Source of the DNA: Gammaproteobacteria bacterium
GTDB taxonomy: Bacteria; Pseudomonadota; Gammaproteobacteria; Pseudomonadales; Pseudohongiellaceae
DNA length: 64,000 nucleotides
Assembly: GCA_024644515.1 (NCBI GenBank)
Contig: JAHEHN010000024.1
Location: forward strand, 1-64,000
Direction: 5' to 3'
The position numbers and the translations under genes were made by a program. The notes under the pieces were generated by a model. That model did not search any database. It was not told the DNA's origin and saw nothing but the letters and a program-made list of their open reading frames with translations. Below are positions 10,179 through 19,002 of the stretch, piece by piece; within the stretch, counting starts at the first letter, position 1, and each line of letters begins with the position of its first letter.

Positions 10179-10850
10179 TTAATTTTCATCACTTGATTGA
10201 TTGGCAAAGCCGCTGCTGACCAACTTGTCCAGAGTAAGGCCTGCGGAACTCTCTTCCGCCATGCCTTTAATCAGGCTTTCCAGATAGCGACTGAAAATAT
10301 CCACTTCCAGATTTACTTTATCGCCTGCCTGCAAAATTCCCAGTGTTGTTTTTTCCGCGGTGTGTGGAATTATATTTACACCAAACTCGTTCCCTTGTAC
10401 TTCATTCACGGTCAGGCTGATGCCTTCCAGGCACACAGAACCTTTTGCCGCGATATACTTTTTAAGCTCCGTGGGGACTGAAAAAACCAGGCGTTCACTG
10501 CGTCCATCCGGATAACGCTTTACCAGTGTTGCCAGACCATCCACATGGCCACTGACAATGTGGCCACCAAAACGACTGGCTGGCTGCATGGCTTTTTCAA
10601 GGTTAACCGCATCCCCTTCACTTATCCTAGAGAAAGAGGTCAGCGCGACAGTTTCATTGGAAATATCTACCACAAAACTATTGCCTTGCAGACGAATCGC
10701 GGTAAGACAGACGCCACTGACACAGATGCTGTCACCTATTTTTACATCATCGAAATTCATTTCATCGGAAGCAATGGTGGCGCGCAGATCACCGCCGGTT
10801 TCTTCCAGACTTTCTATGATTCCTTTAGCTTCTATTATTCCGGTAAACAT
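10179..10850 (-). CDS. ribE: Riboflavin synthase, alpha subunit
   Basis: This enzyme dismutates two 6,7-dimethyl-8-ribityllumazine molecules into riboflavin and the ribityl pyrimidine. The 223 residues show the duplicated lumazine-binding repeats: the first starts MFTGIIEAKGII and contains IGDSICVSGVCLTA, the second begins FGGHIVSGHVDGLA and contains KGSVCLEGISLTVN. The final 25 residues are an extra polar tail. The ATG start is firm because MFTGI is the family N-terminus. It is 24 bp downstream of ribD and 14 bp upstream of ribBA. In E. coli nomenclature this gene is called ribC. Confidence 0.96.
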   Translation of the reverse strand: MFTGIIEAKGIIESLEETGGDLRATIASDEMNFDDVKIGDSICVSGVCLTAIRLQGNSFVVDISNETVALTSFSRISEGDAVNLEKAMQPASRFGGHIVSGHVDGLATLVKRYPDGRSERLVFSVPTELKKYIAAKGSVCLEGISLTVNEVQGNEFGVNIIPHTAEKTTLGILQAGDKVNLEVDIFSRYLESLIKGMAEESSAGLTLDKLVSSGFANQSSDEN

Positions 10851-10874
10851 GGTTTTTACTTTTGCTGATTACAA

Positions 10875-11996
10875 TTATGGGTTTCGCCTGGCATTGATAA
10901 CGCGGGAGCGCATTCTACAATCTTTTCCCAGCATTACCACATCAAGGAATTCCAGCTCGACCTGATCAGACATGGTCTTCATGCCCGGTAAACTAAACAG
11001 GGGCCTGGCATCACTTCCAAGCAGCTTTGGCGCTATATACGTAAGTACTTCATCAATCAGCCCAGCTGACAGCATGGCCCCGGCCAATTCTGCTCCCGAC
11101 TCAATCAGTAAATCATTGCACTGGTATTCACTGGCCAGAATACGCAGCAGCTTTTCCAAATCGACGCGCCCTTTCCCATCAGCACAGGACAGAATACTGA
11201 CATTGTCATTGGCGATAGCCACATGTTTTTCTGAGATGACATCATCACTGCTTATTGCTGTCACCAGAAGCACTTTGCCAGGCCTGTGTAATGTTTTTGC
11301 CTGGGGCGGAATTCTCAGTTGCGAGTCGACAACAACGCGCAAGGGCTGATCACAGCGCAAGGTCTCGCTCCTGACATCCAGACCCGGGTCATCTGCGATG
11401 ATGGTTTCAATGCCGGTGATTACTGCTCCACTCACTGCCCGATAACGTTGCACATCTTCTCTTGCGGCAGCGCCTGTAATCCACTTACTTTCCCCGCCGG
11501 CCATAGCCGTGCGACCATCCAGACTCATGGCCAGCTTGCACCTGGCATAGGGAAGTCCCTGCTGCATGTTTTTTATAAAGCCGGGATTCAGGGCTGAACA
11601 TTCCTGTTCCAGCATCGGGCCATCAACGGTGATACCCGCGGCCCTGATTTTTTCCAGCCCCTGGCCAGCTACTCTGGGATTGGGATCAACCATGCCGTAA
11701 ACCAGCCGTTGTATGCCTGCTGCAATCAAGGCATCACAACAGGGCCCGGTTTTACCGGTAAAAGAACAGGGCTCAAGGGTGACATAGAGCGTACCACCCC
11801 TGGCATCAGCGCCGGCATTCTTCAGAGCCATGATTTCAGCATGGTCCTGTCCTGCTTTTTCATGCCAGCCTTCTGCAATTACAGTCTCATTGCTGACAAT
11901 AAGCGAGCCGACGGCAGGATTGGGACGCGCACTGTACCTGCCCATTCGAGCGAGTTCCAGACAGCGTTGCATATAGGTAATATCGGCGTCGATCAT
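10875..11996 (-). CDS. ribD: Bifunctional riboflavin pyrimidine deaminase/reductase RibD
   Basis: RibD deaminates 2,5-diamino-6-ribosylamino-4(3H)-pyrimidinone 5'-phosphate and then reduces the ribose side chain. The N-terminal deaminase domain carries zinc ligands in HAEIMAL and PCSFTGKTGPCC. The C-terminal reductase domain shows KLAMSLDGRTAMA, ESKWITG and, near the end, ESGAELAGAMLSAGLIDE and IAPKLLGSDARPLF. The ATG at 11996 gives 373 residues, normal for the family. A TTG at 12044 would add 16 residues without family support, and an inner ATG at 11972 is also possible. It follows nrdR by about 65 bp. Confidence 0.95.
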   Translation of the reverse strand: MIDADITYMQRCLELARMGRYSARPNPAVGSLIVSNETVIAEGWHEKAGQDHAEIMALKNAGADARGGTLYVTLEPCSFTGKTGPCCDALIAAGIQRLVYGMVDPNPRVAGQGLEKIRAAGITVDGPMLEQECSALNPGFIKNMQQGLPYARCKLAMSLDGRTAMAGGESKWITGAAAREDVQRYRAVSGAVITGIETIIADDPGLDVRSETLRCDQPLRVVVDSQLRIPPQAKTLHRPGKVLLVTAISSDDVISEKHVAIANDNVSILSCADGKGRVDLEKLLRILASEYQCNDLLIESGAELAGAMLSAGLIDEVLTYIAPKLLGSDARPLFSLPGMKTMSDQVELEFLDVVMLGKDCRMRSRVINARRNP

Positions 11997-12061
11997 AATC
12001 AGGGAAATGTAATTAATTGCGCGGGCTGTGTTTCTGTAAAACAAGCCGCTTTACCCGGGAC

Positions 12062-12547
12062 TCAGTTCCCGCCAGTGTCGGACCCGGAAGCTTCTCCTTC
12101 CTGGGAGATTCGATCAATTTCCTGCCTGAATTCGTTCAGGTCCTTGAAACTGCGGTAGACAGAAGCAAAGCGAACATAGGCAACTTCATCCAGCTTTTTC
12201 AATTCATTCATGACTTTTTCGCCAACCAGCTTGCTTGGTACCTCACGCTCACCGGTTGCGCGTAGTTCATGTTTGATATGGTTAATGGAATTCTCTACCA
12301 GCTCAGTACTCACTGGTCTTTTTTCCAAAGCTTTTAGAAAACCAAAGCGAAGTTTGTCTTCATTAAAGGGTTCACGGCTGCCATTTTGCTTTATCAGGCG
12401 CGGCATTAACAATTCTGCCGATTCAAAAGTGGTGAATCTTTCTTCACAGGTGACACACTCACGCCGTCGTCTTACCTGATTTCCCTCTCCCACCAGACGA
12501 GAGTCGATTACTTTGGTATCTATGGCATTGCAGAATGGACAGTGCAT
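12062..12547 (-). CDS. nrdR: Transcriptional repressor NrdR
   Basis: NrdR is the zinc-ribbon/ATP-cone repressor of ribonucleotide reductase operons and senses ATP/dATP. The zinc ribbon is complete, with CPFC at residues 3-6 and CVTC about 28 residues later. It is followed by FTTFE and the ATP-cone domain starting [14 protein letters not shown]. The C-terminal tail DTGGN is polar. The length (161) is normal. Its place at the head of a riboflavin operon, just after glyA, is the widespread gammaproteobacterial order. Targets would be NrdR boxes upstream of nrd genes outside this window. Confidence 0.97.
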   Translation of the reverse strand: MHCPFCNAIDTKVIDSRLVGEGNQVRRRRECVTCEERFTTFESAELLMPRLIKQNGSREPFNEDKLRFGFLKALEKRPVSTELVENSINHIKHELRATGEREVPSKLVGEKVMNELKKLDEVAYVRFASVYRSFKDLNEFRQEIDRISQEGEASGSDTGGN

Positions 12548-12556
12548 AAGCAGTTC

Positions 12557-13819
12557 TTAGTTAAGTTCGGCATAGACAGGAAAGCGGCGACAGAGCTCAA
12601 CCACTTGCTGTTTCACCGAGTCAATCAGAGCGTCGTTGTTGATGTCTTCGAGAATATCACATATCCAGTGTACCAATTGGGTCACCTCTGCTTCTGCGAA
12701 GCCTCTCGTCGTTACTGCCGGGCTGCCAATCCTGATACCACTTGTGACAAATGGCGGCCTTGGGTCATTGGGGACGGCATTCTTGTTGACCGTGATATTG
12801 GCTCGACCAAGTGCAGCATCTGCTTCCTTGCCTGTTACGTCTTTATCGACCAGGCTCAATAGAAAAAGATGATCATCGGTACCATCAGAAACAATTTTGA
12901 AACCGCGCTCCATAAATACTGACGCCATAGTTCTGGAGTTTTTAAGCGTTTGCTTCTGGTACTCCACAAACTCTTCTGACATGGCTTCCTTGAAACATAC
13001 TGCCTTGGCGGCAATTACATGCATCAGGGGGCCACCCTGGCTTTCCGGGAATACGGCAAAATTCAGGCGTTTGTTAAGCTCTTCATCTTCCTGGGCCAGG
13101 ATAATCCCGCCACGGGGACCGCGCAGGGTTTTATGGGTTGTTGATGTGATCACATGGGCAATATTGACCGGGCTGGGGTAAACACCGGCGGCGATAAGAC
13201 CCGATACGTGAGCCATATCCACGACAAAATAAGCACCGACACTATCGGCTATATCTCGCATACGCTGCCAGTCAACAACACGGGAATAGGCGGAAAAACC
13301 AGCCCAGATTACTTTCGGTTTGTGTTGCAGGGCCAGATCCCTGACCTGCTCATAATCAATTTCGCCGGTTTCGGCCTGCAGCCCGTACTGAACCGCATTG
13401 TATATGCGTCCGGAAAAATTGACCGAGGCGCCGTGGGTCAAATGACCGCCATCGGCGAGACTCATGCCCATAAAAGTATCACCGGGTTCCATCAGGGCCA
13501 TGTATACCGCTGCATTGGCCTGCGATCCAGAGTGAGGCTGGACATTGGCGTAACCCGCCCCAAACAATTCCTTTGCCCGCTCAATAGCCAGAGTTTCCAA
13601 GATGTCCACATACTCACAACCGCCGTAATAGCGTTTTGCGGGATAACCTTCGGCATACTTATTGGTGAGAATACTGCCCTGGGCCTCAAGCACACGCGGG
13701 CTGGTATAGTTTTCTGAAGCGATCAGTTCAATATGCTCTTCCTGACGCCTTGCTTCTTTCTGGATTACCGATAACAACTCATCATCAAATCCGGCCAACT
13801 TCATTTGATTGTCTAACAT
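12557..13819 (-). CDS. glyA: Serine hydroxymethyltransferase
   Basis: GlyA interconverts serine and glycine while charging tetrahydrofolate to 5,10-methylene-THF, the main entry of one-carbon units. It is a PLP enzyme. Lys230 within [15 protein letters not shown] is the Schiff-base lysine, and [10 protein letters not shown] (31-40) and [11 protein letters not shown] (62-72) are substrate and cofactor motifs. The 420-residue length is typical. It lies 9 bp upstream of nrdR and starts the leftward block. The 130 bp before it are shared with the divergent ettA gene and must hold both promoters. Confidence 0.97.
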   Translation of the reverse strand: MLDNQMKLAGFDDELLSVIQKEARRQEEHIELIASENYTSPRVLEAQGSILTNKYAEGYPAKRYYGGCEYVDILETLAIERAKELFGAGYANVQPHSGSQANAAVYMALMEPGDTFMGMSLADGGHLTHGASVNFSGRIYNAVQYGLQAETGEIDYEQVRDLALQHKPKVIWAGFSAYSRVVDWQRMRDIADSVGAYFVVDMAHVSGLIAAGVYPSPVNIAHVITSTTHKTLRGPRGGIILAQEDEELNKRLNFAVFPESQGGPLMHVIAAKAVCFKEAMSEEFVEYQKQTLKNSRTMASVFMERGFKIVSDGTDDHLFLLSLVDKDVTGKEADAALGRANITVNKNAVPNDPRPPFVTSGIRIGSPAVTTRGFAEAEVTQLVHWICDILEDINNDALIDSVKQQVVELCRRFPVYAELN

Positions 13820-13951
13820 CTTTCTCCACTCGGGGGGCTATAGTATGATTGCGGCTGATCATTCTACCTTAAAAAAGAAACTGTTCGATAAAAATACTAG
13901 TACCGTTTCTTCATTCGTTTCAACGTCTTCATGCAGCAGGAAACCTGATTT

Positions 13952-15616
13952 ATGGCCCAGTTTGTATACACAATGAATCGTGTAGGGAAAGTTGTCCCGC
14001 CAAAACGCGAAATCCTTAAAGATATTTCCCTGTCATTCTTTCCCGGCGCCAAAATAGGCGTACTGGGATTAAACGGTGCTGGAAAATCTACCCTTTTGCG
14101 CATCATGGCAGGTATCGACAAGGATATTCTTGGCGAAGCCAGACCTCAACCGGACCTTAAAATTGGCTACCTTCCGCAGGAGCCGGACCTGGATGAAAAC
14201 AAGGATGTTAAAGGCAATGTGGAAGACGGCATTCGGGAAATCAAGGATCTGATTGACGAATTTAATGCCATCAGTGACAGGTTTGCCGAGCCCATGAGCG
14301 ATGATGAAATGAACACCCTACTGGAAAGACAGGGCGAATTGCAGGGCGCGATAGATGCCTGTAATGGCTGGGATGCTGACAGAACGCTGGAAATTGCAGC
14401 GGATGCATTGCGCCTGCCACCATGGGATGCTGAAGTAAAAACCCTGTCCGGTGGAGAAAAGCGTCGTGTCGCGCTTTGCCGCTTGTTATTGTCAAAGCCC
14501 GACATGTTGTTGCTGGATGAGCCAACCAACCATCTTGATGCTATGAGTGTTGCCTGGCTGGAGCGGTTTTTACAGGAATACCCGGGTACCGTTGTTGCTA
14601 TTACCCATGACCGCTACTTTCTTGATCATGCTGCCGGCTGGATTCTCGAGCTTGATCGTGGCCATGGCATTCCCTACGAAGGCAATTACAGTGACTGGCT
14701 GGCTGCCAAGGAAGCGCGTCTCGAAGTGGAATCCAAGCAACAGGCCTCACTGGCAAAAACCGTCAAGGCTGAACTGGAGTGGGTAAGGCAAAATCCCAAG
14801 GGCAGGCAGGCCAAGAGCAAGGCCCGGCTGGCCCGCTTCGAGGAACTCAGCTCAAAAGATTTCCAGAACCGTAACGAAACACTTGAATTGTATATCCCGC
14901 CCGGACCACGTCTGGGTGAAAAAGTGGTGGAAGTGAACCATGTCAGCAAGGGCTTTGATGGTACGAGCCTGATCAATGATCTTAACTTTTCCATTCCCCG
15001 AGGAGCCATTGTCGGCATCATTGGAGGCAATGGTGCAGGTAAAACCACCTTTCTGCGCATGCTTGTTGGGCAGGAGCAACCTGACAGTGGCGATATCTCA
15101 CTGGGTGAAACCGTCGACATGGCTTATGTAGATCAAAGCCGGGATTCACTGAATGGTGAAAACACGGTGTGGCAGGAAATTTCCGACGGGCTGGATAATA
15201 TGACTATTGGCAATTATGAAATTGCGTCGCGCGCTTATGTCAGTCGCTTTAACTTTAAGGGCACCGACCAGCAGCAATTTGTCAAAAACCTGTCTGGCGG
15301 AGAACGCAACCGGGTTCACCTGGCCAAGTTGCTGAAACGCGGCGCCAACGTCCTGTTACTCGACGAACCCACCAATGATCTTGATGTGGAAACCCTGAGA
15401 GCACTGGAAGAAGGTTTGCTGGCATTCCCCGGAACGGTCATTGTGGTTTCCCATGACCGCTGGTTTATGGATCGCATCGCCACCCATATTCTTGCCTTTG
15501 AAGGCAATAGCGAAGTGGTTTTCCATGAAGGCAACTATTCTGACTACGAAGAGGATTTCAAGAAGCGTAAAGGTGATGAAGAACCGACGCGGATGAAATA
15601 CAAAAAACTGGCCTGA
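13952..15616 (+). CDS. ettA: Energy-dependent translational throttle protein EttA (ABC-F ATPase)
   Basis: EttA binds the ribosomal E site and gates entry into elongation according to ATP/ADP ratio. The 554-residue protein has two ABC domains and no membrane part: Walker A GLNGAGKST (39-47) with LSGGEKRR (165-172) and LLLDEPTNHLD, then GGNGAGKTT and LSGGERNR with LLLDEPTNDLD. An arm subdomain lies in the first domain, and the linker between the domains contains KGRQAKSKARLARFEEL. The C-terminal residues RMKYKKLA are the usual ending. It is divergent from glyA and is followed by a convergent gene. Confidence 0.96.
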   Translation: MAQFVYTMNRVGKVVPPKREILKDISLSFFPGAKIGVLGLNGAGKSTLLRIMAGIDKDILGEARPQPDLKIGYLPQEPDLDENKDVKGNVEDGIREIKDLIDEFNAISDRFAEPMSDDEMNTLLERQGELQGAIDACNGWDADRTLEIAADALRLPPWDAEVKTLSGGEKRRVALCRLLLSKPDMLLLDEPTNHLDAMSVAWLERFLQEYPGTVVAITHDRYFLDHAAGWILELDRGHGIPYEGNYSDWLAAKEARLEVESKQQASLAKTVKAELEWVRQNPKGRQAKSKARLARFEELSSKDFQNRNETLELYIPPGPRLGEKVVEVNHVSKGFDGTSLINDLNFSIPRGAIVGIIGGNGAGKTTFLRMLVGQEQPDSGDISLGETVDMAYVDQSRDSLNGENTVWQEISDGLDNMTIGNYEIASRAYVSRFNFKGTDQQQFVKNLSGGERNRVHLAKLLKRGANVLLLDEPTNDLDVETLRALEEGLLAFPGTVIVVSHDRWFMDRIATHILAFEGNSEVVFHEGNYSDYEEDFKKRKGDEEPTRMKYKKLA

Positions 15617-15650
15617 GCAGGCTGAGATAAAAAACACAGCCAGGCAATCT

Positions 15651-16340
15651 CTAGGACGTTTTAAGCTGCTTCCTTAATTCCGCCATCCTGGATTTATTTT
15701 CTTCCAGAGTCAGTGTTCTTGAAATCTGCTCCGGTAACGCCTCGGGCCTGTCAATGACCAGCGTTTCTCCATGCAGTGCGCGCTGACACAAAGCACGATA
15801 ATTTTTCTCGAAGCGGGGAAAAATCTGTTTCTCGGTTTTATTGGCCAGCTCAAACCACCCTGTAGCCTTCCCCGCAAGATAGACTGCCGGATGCGACCAG
15901 ATCTGCTCAGCCTTGGGGTTTGGCGCACAGCAGGCTTCAATATAGGCAGCACCGGCAGCAGGCAAACCAAAACCGCTCATGGCTTCCTCGCAGGCATGGA
16001 CAATACTGGCTACCGAAGGCAGATACTCTTGTGAGGTAACCACAGTACGCGTAGCCTGGAGAATAATTTCAGGGGAGAAATGGGCAAGACATTCCAGCCA
16101 GTATTTTTTAGCCAGTCCGATACTGCCTTCCTGGGCATAAGCCTTGTGATACTGGTTGTGATAAGCAAGTTCCAGTTCAGCAAACACCTGGTTGATCGCA
16201 TCAACATGATCGCGATGGCCTGAAGCAGCCCTGGCTTTTGAGCCAGCCTCAGCAATCTTGTTGACTTCGGTGCGGTTCGAGCTGGCCGCCCCGGCAACGT
16301 CTTTTGTAATTTTTCCCGTCAGGGAGTCTGCTTTTTTCAT
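15651..16340 (-). CDS. Replication protein P-like protein (putative DnaB helicase loader)
   Basis: This 229-residue soluble protein has a middle region (about 50-140, starting FAELELAYHNQYHKAYA, then AKKYWLECLAHFSPEIILQATR and EYLPSVASIVHACE) that resembles the phage lambda P replication family as I recall it from chromosomal homologues in Pseudomonas and relatives. Lambda P loads DnaB helicase at origins. Here the N-terminal 45 residues are Ala/Ser-rich and probably disordered, and the C-terminal third is polar. No phage genes surround it, so this is likely a stable chromosomal gene. Its role in host replication is inference only. Confidence 0.65.
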   Translation of the reverse strand: MKKADSLTGKITKDVAGAASSNRTEVNKIAEAGSKARAASGHRDHVDAINQVFAELELAYHNQYHKAYAQEGSIGLAKKYWLECLAHFSPEIILQATRTVVTSQEYLPSVASIVHACEEAMSGFGLPAAGAAYIEACCAPNPKAEQIWSHPAVYLAGKATGWFELANKTEKQIFPRFEKNYRALCQRALHGETLVIDRPEALPEQISRTLTLEENKSRMAELRKQLKTS

Positions 16341-16439
16341 GGAAAGAGTTTACTTTATTAGCCCGATGAGGCTATCAATATATAAGCCAGTTTACTACGA
16401 TTAGCGTCCAGACCCCACGATTTATCCGGCCGATTAACC

Positions 16440-17408
16440 ATGAGTTCTATGAAAACGATGAAGGCACTGCAGTGGGACGGCGATTCTCTTGCTTTAAATA
16501 CTGTAGCCAAACCGATAGCGAAACCCGGTGAAGTTCTGGTTCGCCTGACCAGGGCAGGTATCTGCAATACCGACCTGGAAATCATTCGTGGCTATTATCC
16601 TTTTAGCGGCACATTGGGCCATGAATTTGTCGGCATCGTTGATGAGGCCGCCAACCCCTCTCTTATCGGCAAACGGGTCGTTTCGGATATCAACAGCAGC
16701 TGCCATCATTGCGCTATGTGCCAGGCCGGCATGCCTCACCATTGTGTTAATCGATCAGCCCTGGGCATCCATGGCCGGGATGGTGCCTTTGCCGAGTTTC
16801 TGACCACGCCAGAGGAAAATCTTGTTATCGTGCCGGACTCTCTTGAGGACAACCTCGCTGTTTATGCTGAACCTCTGGCCGCGGCGCTGGAAATTCAGGA
16901 ACAGGTTAATTTTTCCCGCCACGAGGGCGTGCTGGTGATTGGCGATGGCAAGCTGGGCTTGCTGATTACCATGAGCCTTGCGCAAGCAGGACTGGAAGTC
17001 ACTCTGCTTGGGCATCACCCGCACCGGCTCGAGTTACTGGGGCTGGACAATATCTCTTTTTGCTCTTCTGCGCCCGACCTCAAGTATCCCGTGGTCATTG
17101 AAGCTACTGGAAATCCTTCAGGCTTTGCAACAGCGGTGCAACTAACCGCGCCGCGTGGCGCGCTGGTTCTGAAATCCACTTATAAAGGCAATCTGGAGTT
17201 TAATCCGGCTCCCCTGGTCGTTAATGAAATCACTCTGCTAGGTTCACGTTGTGGGCCAATGGACAAGGCGGTAGCGCTGCTTGCTGACGGAGCAATTAAC
17301 CCGGCAGGACTGACTGAGGAGATCTTTCCGCTCACCCGGGCACCCCAGGCAATAGCCCGGGCTAATAAAAAAGGTACGCTGAAAGTGTTACTGGAAATGG
17401 GTAGCTGA
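16440..17408 (+). CDS. Zinc-dependent alcohol dehydrogenase (medium-chain dehydrogenase/reductase)
   Basis: This NAD(P)-dependent dehydrogenase of the MDR superfamily is related to threonine or sorbitol dehydrogenases. Catalytic-zinc ligands are Cys42, His61 and Glu62 (GHE). The four structural-zinc cysteines are Cys88, Cys91, Cys94 and Cys102. The Rossmann glycine motif is VIGDGKLG around residue 166. At 322 residues it is a little short for the family; the chain is otherwise complete. The substrate is unknown. An in-frame ATG three codons later is an alternative start. It is divergent from the replication-P-like gene and convergent with the GGDEF gene, 4 bp away. Confidence 0.88.
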   Translation: MSSMKTMKALQWDGDSLALNTVAKPIAKPGEVLVRLTRAGICNTDLEIIRGYYPFSGTLGHEFVGIVDEAANPSLIGKRVVSDINSSCHHCAMCQAGMPHHCVNRSALGIHGRDGAFAEFLTTPEENLVIVPDSLEDNLAVYAEPLAAALEIQEQVNFSRHEGVLVIGDGKLGLLITMSLAQAGLEVTLLGHHPHRLELLGLDNISFCSSAPDLKYPVVIEATGNPSGFATAVQLTAPRGALVLKSTYKGNLEFNPAPLVVNEITLLGSRCGPMDKAVALLADGAINPAGLTEEIFPLTRAPQAIARANKKGTLKVLLEMGS

Positions 17409-17412
17409 AAAC

Positions 17413-18012
17413 TCAGGATTTGTCCGTTTTTCTGGAACCGCCCTGCTTCACTTCATACAACTTGGCTGACGAGACATGTTCAACACTGGCTACCACCTGC
17501 GCACTGGAATAACTGGTTACACTATTGCGACCTGAACGCTTGCATTCGTAGAGCGCCTCATCGGCCTTTTCCAGCAGCTCAAAAACATTGCCCACCTCAT
17601 CCGGATAGGTGGCAATACCAATGCTGATCGTTGATTTAATAAGCTTGCCATCCGCATCAAAGGACGTATTTTCCACTGCATTTCTCAGGCGCTCTGCTGT
17701 TTCTATGGCGCGAGAAGCTGGCAATTGAGGTAATAAAGCAACAAACTCATCGCCGCCATAACGACAAATAATATCGGAGGTACGCAGACATTCCTCGATA
17801 GTAGTGGCAATGGTGACAATCAATCTGTCACCGGCTTTATGACCATGCTTATCGTTCACTTCCTTCAGATTATCTGCATCTATCATCATTACTGACAGGG
17901 GCTGGTTGTACTTCATTGCCACTTCCGCAGCTTTGTTAAACATCGGAATAAAGGAACGCTTGTTCAGCAGGTTTGTCATTTCATCAGTTTCAGACAGGGC
18001 CTTGAATATCAT
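17413..18012 (-). CDS. GGDEF diguanylate cyclase domain (3' part of a decayed membrane-bound cyclase gene)
   Basis: The 199 residues contain a complete GGDEF domain that would make cyclic di-GMP from two GTP. GGDEF is at 86-90 (RYGGDEF), and an inhibitory I-site RTSD at 77-80 has exactly the five-residue spacing seen in feedback-inhibited cyclases. Reading upstream in the same frame, a TAA at 18019-18021 is followed by GGCAAA and the ATG at 18012. AAGG from the stop codon could serve as a re-initiation Shine-Dalgarno. The membrane part upstream is intact in sense but broken by mutations, so this frame is either a freed soluble cyclase or part of a dead gene. The C-terminal 35 residues after the domain are polar. 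Confidence 0.75.
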   Translation of the reverse strand: MIFKALSETDEMTNLLNKRSFIPMFNKAAEVAMKYNQPLSVMMIDADNLKEVNDKHGHKAGDRLIVTIATTIEECLRTSDIICRYGGDEFVALLPQLPASRAIETAERLRNAVENTSFDADGKLIKSTISIGIATYPDEVGNVFELLEKADEALYECKRSGRNSVTSYSSAQVVASVEHVSSAKLYEVKQGGSRKTDKS

Positions 18013-18018
18013 TTTGCC

Positions 18019-18575
18019 TTAGTAAACATCAGGGGCCAGCATTGTAGTGATATAGGCAACCAGAACAAAAGGCGAGAAATAGACCATAGTCTCACCGAAC
18101 CCTGCCATGTCATATTCAATGCCGCTTTTAGCACCGAGAAAAACATAGACAGCAAAAATCAGAATAATTTCAAGGGTCGTCGTTACCTTGTCCAGTGTAA
18201 TCGCGCTGGAAATAACAACCAGCAGATAAAGATTCAACAGGGGACTTTGAATCGTGCCGGTATTCCACAGTATCCAGGTGATGAAAATAATCATTACCCA
18301 GGTTTCTATAGCCAGTTTCCAGGAGCCAGTTTTCAGGCATACTGGGGAGTATCGAGATTGACATAATTAAAGCCAAGCACGAAGACCGCGTAGGCAAGCA
18401 TGGAAAGCGTCATCCAGAAAGGTTCGGCAGTTACTGTAGTGCCCGGCACTACTATATAGAGGATGACGAGGGTCAGTAGCAGAAATTCAATTTCAGTCAG
18501 GCTGCGAGAAAATCCTTTCAGCTAGATTTGATCAATATTCAAATCTTTTGACTGGTCTCTATCCTGATTTCTCAT
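18019..18575 (-). pseudogene. Disrupted membrane-sensor half of a diguanylate cyclase
   Basis: Reading leftward, an ATG at 18573-18575 with AGGA seven bases upstream opens MRNQDRDQSK. The frame is cut by TAG at 18522-18524, then continues with hydrophobic helices (FLLLTLVILYIVV, LSMLAYAVFVLGF). It needs a one-base shift near 18330-18346 to enter the frame WKLAIETWVMIIFITW, SPLLNLYLLVVIS and FVLVAYITTMLA. That frame hits TAA at 18019-18021 just before the GGDEF domain and in the same frame as it. Together the pieces give a roughly 380-residue protein of several transmembrane helices plus GGDEF. Three separate lesions in 560 bp argue for real decay rather than a single sequencing error. Confidence 0.75.
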
Positions 18576-19002
18576 CTGGAATTCCTGTTTATTATTCCGG
18601 GTCTTGCCATTCGTCTTTCCCTTTTCCCTTTTTGCATTTTTCTGGCCTTCCAGGCCTGCCATGGTTCCCGTCATTTCCCTATAAGGCACTGATTACAGCT
18701 TCCAGTTCCAGATGACGAATCACCGCTAACCCTGTCGACTGTAATAAGACCTTTGTATACAAACTTTTTTAAGGGCTTTTAAGCAAAGGCTTTTCTGAAA
18801 ATATTTTTGCAAACCCTGAAACGCCTATATCGTCCCATTATGGCACACCTTATCCTATGATTTAATTAAAAAAATGGTCAGCTTTTAAAAACCCCAACCA
18901 GCTCAAGTTCTTCGCCTTGCGCTCTAGAGTTTAAATTTCCGGGCTGTACGGCCCTGATCAACTGTTTTTATTTATCTGTCGCAATTTATTGGTAATCCGA
19001 AA
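18576..19002. other. Non-coding stretch between decayed cyclase gene and lhr
   Basis: This is AT-rich with pyrimidine-rich tracts near 18610-18650, stops in all frames and no convincing short gene. A small hairpin, GGGC (18941-18944) with GCCC (18951-18954), lies near the lhr 3' end but lacks a good T tract on either strand. The leftward promoter of the decayed cyclase gene must lie at its left edge. Confidence 0.45.

Noticed and set aside
10851-10874. FMN riboswitch in the riboflavin operon
   Set aside because: The gaps between rib genes are too short and no RFN-element conserved sequence is present.
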